Assembly (NCBI GenBank): GCA_023250495.1
Contig: JAHFAP010000111.1
Location: 1-10,101 of the forward strand
Reading direction: 5' to 3'
Length of the DNA: 10,101 bases
Source of the DNA: Deltaproteobacteria bacterium
GTDB lineage: Bacteria > Desulfobacterota > Binatia > UBA9968
The notes beneath the pieces were generated by a model. The model was given only the letters and a program-made list of their open reading frames with translations. It had not been told where the DNA came from and did no database searches. Position numbers and translations under genes: made by a program. Of the stretch, positions 6,151-10,101 are shown piece after piece (the first letter of the stretch is position 1; each line of letters begins with the position of its first letter).

Positions 6151-7305
6151 ATGAAGATTACCGACATCCGGACCATACGGCTGCGGGCACCCATTCCCGC
6201 TGAGGGTCATGTGATAAGCCGCAGTGGGGTGAGGAACAGTCGCTCCGCGGTGCTGGTGCAAGTCGAGACCGACGTCGGGATCAGCGGAATCGGCTCCTGC
6301 TCCGGAAACGGCGCGCTCATCGAGCTCATCATCGAAAAGGTCTTCAAGCCGGTGGTCGTGGGCATGGACCCGACTAAGACGGAAGAGATATGGGAGAAGG
6401 CCTACTTCCGCGCCGGAGTGGGACAGTTCGGCTCCAGAGGCGTCGGGGTCGTCGCGTTGAGTGGTCTGGACATCGCTCTTTGGGATATTCACGGAAAGGT
6501 TGAGAACGTCCCTGTCTATAAGTTGCTAGGCGGCGCTCAGCGAGAGAAAATCGAAGTCTATGCCACCGCGCTTTATCCGGAAGAGACAGCCAGCGTTGTG
6601 AAAAGGGCCGTGGCCTTCGCCGAGCAGGGCTTTAGAGGAGTAAAGATCAAACTCGGCTTCGATCTCGAGCAGGATATGGAGAGGGTCCGGGCCGTGCGCG
6701 CCGCTGTAGGCGACGATTTTCCCCTTATGACCGACGCCAATATGGGCTACGAACTTGACGCGGCGCTCCATGCGGCAGCAGTCCTGGAGCAATATGGGGT
6801 TGCCTGGCTTGAGGAGCCTCTCTTCGTCGAGGATGTTGAGAGGCACGCCCTGCTCAAAGCCGCTTCGAAAGTTCCCATTGCCTTGGGCGAGAACCTTCAT
6901 ACCCGTTACGCCTTCGAACAATTTATCGCCCGTGGGGCGGTCGATATCTTGCAACCTGATGTCGCTCGCGCAGGTGGAATCAGCGAGGTAAGGCGCATCG
7001 CCGTGCTGGGGGCCGCGCACAGTCGCCCGATCTCTTTCCACACCTGGGGTGACGCCGTGGCGCTCGCTGCCAGCCTACATCTAGCGATGGCCTTGAAAAA
7101 CAGCATCGTCATGGAGCTAGACTGCACCCATAATCCTCTGCGCACGGAGCTTCTCCGCGAGCCGCTCGAGGCTCACAACGGCTGCATGATTCCGCTGCCA
7201 GGAGCCGGATTGGGGATCGAGCTTGATCCTCGGGCTCTGAGCCGATATGCCTTCTCCGGCGCTGAGGAGATATCCTTAAGCCAAAGGGCGTTGGGCCTCG
7301 ACTGA
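6151..7305 (+). CDS. Mandelate racemase/muconate lactonizing enzyme family protein
   Basis: Enolase-superfamily enzyme of 384 residues that would abstract the proton next to a carboxylate with Mg2+ help. The N-terminal capping domain (about 1-130) precedes the barrel. Active-site residues are all visible: the KxK pair K165/K167 (VKIKLG), metal ligands D195 (TDAN), E221 (LEEP) and E247 (GEN), and the D270-H297 dyad (DILQPD, FHTWGD), with E322 (MELD) following. Most of these numbers coincide with those recalled for mandelate racemase, placing it in the mandelate-racemase subgroup. Both bases are present, so racemisation, epimerisation or acid-sugar dehydration is possible; the substrate-defining loop at about 15-30 does not identify one. 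AGAGG sits close upstream of ATG 6151. It lies 7 bases after one solute-binding protein gene and 1 base before another, suggesting it acts on the imported compound in the cytoplasm. Confidence 0.92.
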   Translation: MKITDIRTIRLRAPIPAEGHVISRSGVRNSRSAVLVQVETDVGISGIGSCSGNGALIELIIEKVFKPVVVGMDPTKTEEIWEKAYFRAGVGQFGSRGVGVVALSGLDIALWDIHGKVENVPVYKLLGGAQREKIEVYATALYPEETASVVKRAVAFAEQGFRGVKIKLGFDLEQDMERVRAVRAAVGDDFPLMTDANMGYELDAALHAAAVLEQYGVAWLEEPLFVEDVERHALLKAASKVPIALGENLHTRYAFEQFIARGAVDILQPDVARAGGISEVRRIAVLGAAHSRPISFHTWGDAVALAASLHLAMALKNSIVMELDCTHNPLRTELLREPLEAHNGCMIPLPGAGLGIELDPRALSRYAFSGAEEISLSQRALGLD

Positions 7306-7306
7306 G

Positions 7307-8299
7307 ATGAAAGCAATGCTGCGAATCGTTCTGGGTTTCTTGTCGCTTCTTCTTTCTGCTCCAACGCATGCTCAGGGGTTGCCCAAGCTCCGCGCCGCTT
7401 ACACCTCGATCGCGATTCAGATGACACCGCTCTATTTGATGAAGGAGCTGGATCTTCCGCGCAAGCATGGATTGGATGCCGAGATGCTGTATGTACCCGT
7501 TAGCTCAAGGGCGATCCAAGCCGCTCTGGCGGGCGAGATCAACTTCCTTACCAGCGGCGGCGTCGCCAATATCAACGCCAACATGGCCGGCGCCGATTTT
7601 ATCGGCTTGACGGCGACGCTCAACACTTTCACCTTCAAGATTCTTTCGCAGCCCGAGATCCGCGAGGTGAGCGCGCTCAAAGGGAAGCGAGTCGGCATCT
7701 CGCGCTTGGGCGGGGCAAGCGATTTCTCGATTCGCTATGCCCTAGATCGCTGGGGGCTCATGCCGGATCGAGATGTCGCGGTTCTTCAAATCGGCGGCGA
7801 GCCAGAGCTGGCGGCCGCGCTCCAGGGAAAAGCGATTGACGCGGCCGTCATATCCGAGCCGTTTGCCACTCTGTCTCAGAAGGCAGGCGCGAACTTGCTC
7901 TACGATCTAAGCAACCTGGGAGTTCCATACACGCTCCACGGCATCGGCACGCGCAAGAGCTTTGTCCGCGAACACCGGGACATTGTGCTGCGCTTCATGA
8001 GGGCCTATCTCGAAGGGATCTATCTGTTCAAAACAAACAAGGATCTCAGCCTCAATACGCTAAAAAAATATACACGCTTAGACGATATCTCCGTGACGCA
8101 AACTGCCTACGATGAATATTCAAAGAGGCTCATCCGCAATGTTCCATACCCAAATCCCGAGGGCATTCAAACCATCATCGATCAGCTCGCCAAAAGCCGC
8201 GCACAGGCGAAGAGGTTGAACCCGAACGACTTCATCGATCCGACGATCTTAAAGGAGATCGAGGAGAGCGGCTTTGTAAAACGTCTCTACGGACAATGA
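7307..8299 (+). CDS. Periplasmic solute-binding protein, NMT1/SsuA-like type
   Basis: The 330-residue product has a signal peptide (MKAMLRIVLGFLSLLLSAPTHA, probable cleavage after A22) and the fold signature of SsuA/TauA/NMT1-like binding proteins: TPLYLMKELDLPRKHGLDAE, then QAALAGEINFLTSGG, LKGKRVGISRLGGASDF, and LQGKAIDAAVISEPF. These bind nitrate-, sulfonate- or pyrimidine-type small organic molecules in the periplasm for an ABC importer. The start is 1 base after the stop of the enolase-superfamily gene and lacks a clear Shine-Dalgarno, so translation is probably coupled; ATG 7316 is a possible alternative. It belongs to a different binding-protein family from the one at 5127-6143, and no permease or ATPase follows. 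It is the last gene of the operon, and its end faces the ACT-domain gene. Its ligand cannot be predicted. Confidence 0.88.
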   Translation: MKAMLRIVLGFLSLLLSAPTHAQGLPKLRAAYTSIAIQMTPLYLMKELDLPRKHGLDAEMLYVPVSSRAIQAALAGEINFLTSGGVANINANMAGADFIGLTATLNTFTFKILSQPEIREVSALKGKRVGISRLGGASDFSIRYALDRWGLMPDRDVAVLQIGGEPELAAALQGKAIDAAVISEPFATLSQKAGANLLYDLSNLGVPYTLHGIGTRKSFVREHRDIVLRFMRAYLEGIYLFKTNKDLSLNTLKKYTRLDDISVTQTAYDEYSKRLIRNVPYPNPEGIQTIIDQLAKSRAQAKRLNPNDFIDPTILKEIEESGFVKRLYGQ

Positions 8300-8437
8300 G
8301 ACCAGGACTGTGCGAATGGCCGCGAGTTGCGCGCACTCTTACGCTTTATTCGCGGCGGCGATTCTCGGAGGCGCTGCTCAGAAACCGAGTCTCCCAGCAC
8401 AATGGGTGGCGCGTCTTGACCCGGGTGCGGCTTAGTA

Positions 8438-8851
8438 TCAACTCGCCTCGAGTAACTGGGCGGCTTTATTTACAAAGCGCGGCTTGACCCACAAGATCGC
8501 GCCATACCGCCCGGCCCCAGCCGAGACCGCGTCAACAGCCGTGACGTTGATGTTGGCGTCGGCCAGCTTCGCCACGATTTCGGCAATCGCGCCGACCCTG
8601 TCCTCGCCCTGGATGAGGAAGCCCGTTTTGGGACCTACCAGCTTGAGCTGGGCCTTTTTAGCAACCGCTTTGAATCCTGCTGGCTCGGCTGGCATGAAGT
8701 CGATCTGTGCTCTTCGGCCTTTGGGAAAGCCCGAGAAGGCGAGGAGGTTCACTCCCTCATCTTTTAGCATCTTCAACAGCCTGGCGCCCTCCCCTGGTTT
8801 GTCCGGAACCTCAGCGTAAAAATACTGGACCTTCTGGATCGTATCAGCCAT
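8438..8851 (-). CDS. Tandem ACT-domain protein
   Basis: A stand-alone 137-residue protein made of two ACT domains, small ligand-binding modules that usually sense amino acids. Domain 1 covers about residues 7-70 (VQYFYAEVPDKPGEGARLL, then GVNLLAFSGF) and domain 2 about 75-135 (GFLIQGEDRVGAIAEIVAKL, then INVTAVDAVSAGAGRYGAIL). No catalytic domain is attached. Start 8851 is well supported by AAGGAGG about 8 bases upstream on the - strand. It converges on the operon ending at 8299; the 138 bases between hold no gene I can support and no clear terminator hairpin. It diverges from mnmE. A regulatory or amino-acid-sensing role is inferred from the domain type; ligand and partner are unknown. Confidence 0.87.
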   Translation of the reverse strand: MADTIQKVQYFYAEVPDKPGEGARLLKMLKDEGVNLLAFSGFPKGRRAQIDFMPAEPAGFKAVAKKAQLKLVGPKTGFLIQGEDRVGAIAEIVAKLADANINVTAVDAVSAGAGRYGAILWVKPRFVNKAAQLLEAS

Positions 8852-8897
8852 GGCTCAATCCTCCTTGCATCTGATCGTTCCCAGGAAAGCGCTTGTA

Positions 8898-8926
8898 AGC
8901 CTAATCACGCTAATCGACACTGTCAA
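8898..8926 (-). promoter_or_regulatory. Candidate sigma-70 promoter of the ACT-domain gene
   Basis: On the - strand a consensus TTGACA (8926-8921) is followed after exactly 17 bases by TAGGCT (8903-8898), a weak -10. Transcription would begin near 8891, about 40 bases before the start codon at 8851, with the strong Shine-Dalgarno site inside the leader. Confidence 0.4.
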
Positions 8927-8969
8927 TGCATCAGCCGTTCTTTTCAGTCTCGAGTCTACCCAGTCGTTA

Positions 8970-8999
8970 TTGCCTTTAACCGAAAAGAGTTGTTAAGAT
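8970..8999 (+). promoter_or_regulatory. Weak candidate promoter of mnmE
   Basis: TTGCCT (8970-8975) and TAAGAT (8994-8999) each match four of six sigma-70 consensus positions, with an 18-base spacer. This would start transcription only about 8 bases before the mnmE start at 9014, which fits the lack of a Shine-Dalgarno there. Such matches arise easily by chance. Confidence 0.2.
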
Positions 9000-9013
9000 G
9001 TTTCCGATTTTTC

Positions 9014-10101
9014 ATGTACGAAGAGGACACCATAGCGGCGGTCGCCACTCCCCCGGGCGAAGGCGGCGTGGCGATCGTGAGGATAAGCGGTCCGCATGCG
9101 GAGCGAATCGCCAAGGAAATCTTCTCGCGTGCCGCAGCCAGAAACGGGGCTCTGCGCTCCCATACCCTCCATTACGGAACTATCCGCGATCCCAAGACCA
9201 GCGATGTCTTAGATGAAGCCCTCCTGACCCTAATGCGCAAGCCGCGCAGCTACACGGGTGAAGATGTTGTCGAGGTTCATTGCCACGGTGGTCCGTTGGT
9301 GGTGCGTCGGGTATTGCAGTTGATCCTGTCTTGTGGGGCGCGCCATGCCGATCCAGGGGAGTTTACCAAGCGGGCCTTTCTCAACGGGCGGCTCGACTTG
9401 GCCCAAGCCGAAGCCATTCTTGATTTGACCCAGGCGCGTACGGATACGGGGATGAGACTGGCTTTGCAACAGATGCACGGTGGGCTCTCCAAGTGGGTCG
9501 GCGAGCTACGGGAGGAGTTGCTGGACATCTTGGCCCAAGTGGAGGCGGGCATCGATTTTCCTGAAGAAGAGATCGAGCTCTTACACAAAGAGCAATTGGT
9601 CGCAAAGGTTGAGGGCTTGAGAGAGAAGATCGCTGGGATCATCGCAAGCTACGAATGGGGCAGGTTGTTTCGTGAAGGCGCTAAGGTTTGCATCGCGGGT
9701 CGGCCGAACGTGGGCAAATCGAGCCTGCTCAATGCCCTGGTCGGGGAAGAGCGTGTAATTGTTACCGCCGTGCCGGGAACAACCAGAGATGTGATTGAGG
9801 AGAGCGTTAACCTAGGAGGGCTGCCGGTGCTTCTATGGGACACCGCCGGAATACGCGAGACGGATAGCCCGGTTGAGAAGATCGGTGTTGAATTTTCTTG
9901 GAAGCGCCTCGAAGCGGCGGACGCAACCCTGATCGTGCTCGACGGCTCTTCGCTCCCCAGCTCAGAGGATGGGTCGATCCTGCAAGCAGTAAGGGAAAGG
10001 AAAGGGCTTGTCGTGATCAATAAGAACGACCTGCCGCAGCGGCTTGACCTTTCTTGGGTGGCAGAGGCGGCGCCGGATAAGGCGGTCGTTTCGGTTTCGG
10101 C
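9014..10101 (+). CDS. mnmE: tRNA modification GTPase MnmE (3' end outside window)
   Basis: MnmE, with MnmG, installs the 5-carboxymethylaminomethyl-type modification on wobble uridine of certain tRNAs using a methylene-tetrahydrofolate carbon. Of about 450 residues in the family, 362 are visible. The N-terminal folate-binding domain begins MYEEDTIAAVATPPGEGGVA, followed by YTGEDVVEVHCHGGP, DPGEFTKRAFLNGRLDLAQA and the helical segment with IDFPEEE. The inserted G domain shows all elements: P-loop GRPNVGKS (229-236), GTTRD (255-259), DTAG (276-279) and NKND (336-339). The final helical part and the C-terminal catalytic Cys motif lie beyond the window. ATG 9014 gives the N-terminus expected for the family, although no good Shine-Dalgarno precedes it; the nearby ATG at 8998 is in another frame. 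The usual neighbours (yidC, rnpA, jag) are not upstream; instead a divergent ACT-domain gene is. Confidence 0.96.
   Translation, partial: MYEEDTIAAVATPPGEGGVAIVRISGPHAERIAKEIFSRAAARNGALRSHTLHYGTIRDPKTSDVLDEALLTLMRKPRSYTGEDVVEVHCHGGPLVVRRVLQLILSCGARHADPGEFTKRAFLNGRLDLAQAEAILDLTQARTDTGMRLALQQMHGGLSKWVGELREELLDILAQVEAGIDFPEEEIELLHKEQLVAKVEGLREKIAGIIASYEWGRLFREGAKVCIAGRPNVGKSSLLNALVGEERVIVTAVPGTTRDVIEESVNLGGLPVLLWDTAGIRETDSPVEKIGVEFSWKRLEAADATLIVLDGSSLPSSEDGSILQAVRERKGLVVINKNDLPQRLDLSWVAEAAPDKAVVSVS

Noticed and set aside
5169..6194. 341-codon open frame on the - strand opposite the Fbp-like binding protein gene
   Set aside because: It is a shadow of the + strand gene with its signal peptide and family motifs; the reverse translation shows no family features.
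8300..8437. Terminator hairpin between the convergent operon and ACT gene
   Set aside because: Only a 5-base CTCGG/CCGAG pair with a long loop and no T-tract was seen; not enough to call.
8296..8487. 63-codon reading frame overlapping the end of the NMT1-like gene in an ATGA junction
   Set aside because: No ribosome site, Arg-rich composition typical of a chance frame, no recognisable family, and it runs into the opposite-strand ACT gene.
8998..9216. 72-codon frame starting at ATG 8998
   Set aside because: It is an Arg/Gly/His-rich shadow of mnmE, whose clear protein signal is in another frame starting at 9014.

Overview
The window looks like chromosomal DNA of an uncultured environmental bacterium. 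By eye it is moderately G+C-rich, genes are tightly packed with Shine-Dalgarno sites, and the content is typical of soil, sediment or groundwater lineages: luciferase-like oxidoreductase, enolase-superfamily enzyme, solute-binding proteins without permeases, and several cupins. No gene fixes the phylum; a Methylomirabilota/Rokubacteria-, Binatota- or Desulfobacterota-like source is a guess from gene content only. There are no RNA genes, CRISPR arrays or transposases, and no gene-free stretch above 300 bases.

Region A (1-3561, + strand) is the most unusual part. A bicupin gene (5' end outside the window), a full-length eutA-family gene and a second, complete bicupin gene lie head to tail with gaps of 45 and 32 bases. 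The two bicupins are about 80% identical over the shared part, so they are a duplicated pair on either side of eutA. EutA is the ATP-dependent reactivase of adenosylcobalamin-dependent ethanolamine ammonia-lyase, yet no eutB/eutC is visible. The region ends in a perfect 28-base palindrome that overlaps the stop codon of the second bicupin gene.

Region B (3589-8299) has a luciferase-like monooxygenase-fold gene on the - strand, diverging from a four-gene + strand operon: small one-domain cupin, periplasmic solute-binding protein of the Fbp/extracellular family 1 type, enolase-superfamily enzyme with a complete mandelate-racemase-type active site, and an NMT1/SsuA-type solute-binding protein. 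Gaps are 34, 7 and 1 bases. A plausible model is capture of small organic (acid-like) compounds in the periplasm by two binding proteins and their conversion by the enolase-superfamily enzyme, with the cupin and flavin/F420 oxidoreductase in the same pathway. The substrate cannot be read from the sequence, and the transport permeases must be elsewhere.

Region C (8438-10101) is housekeeping-like: a - strand tandem ACT-domain protein and, divergently, the tRNA-modification GTPase gene mnmE, cut by the right edge of the window.
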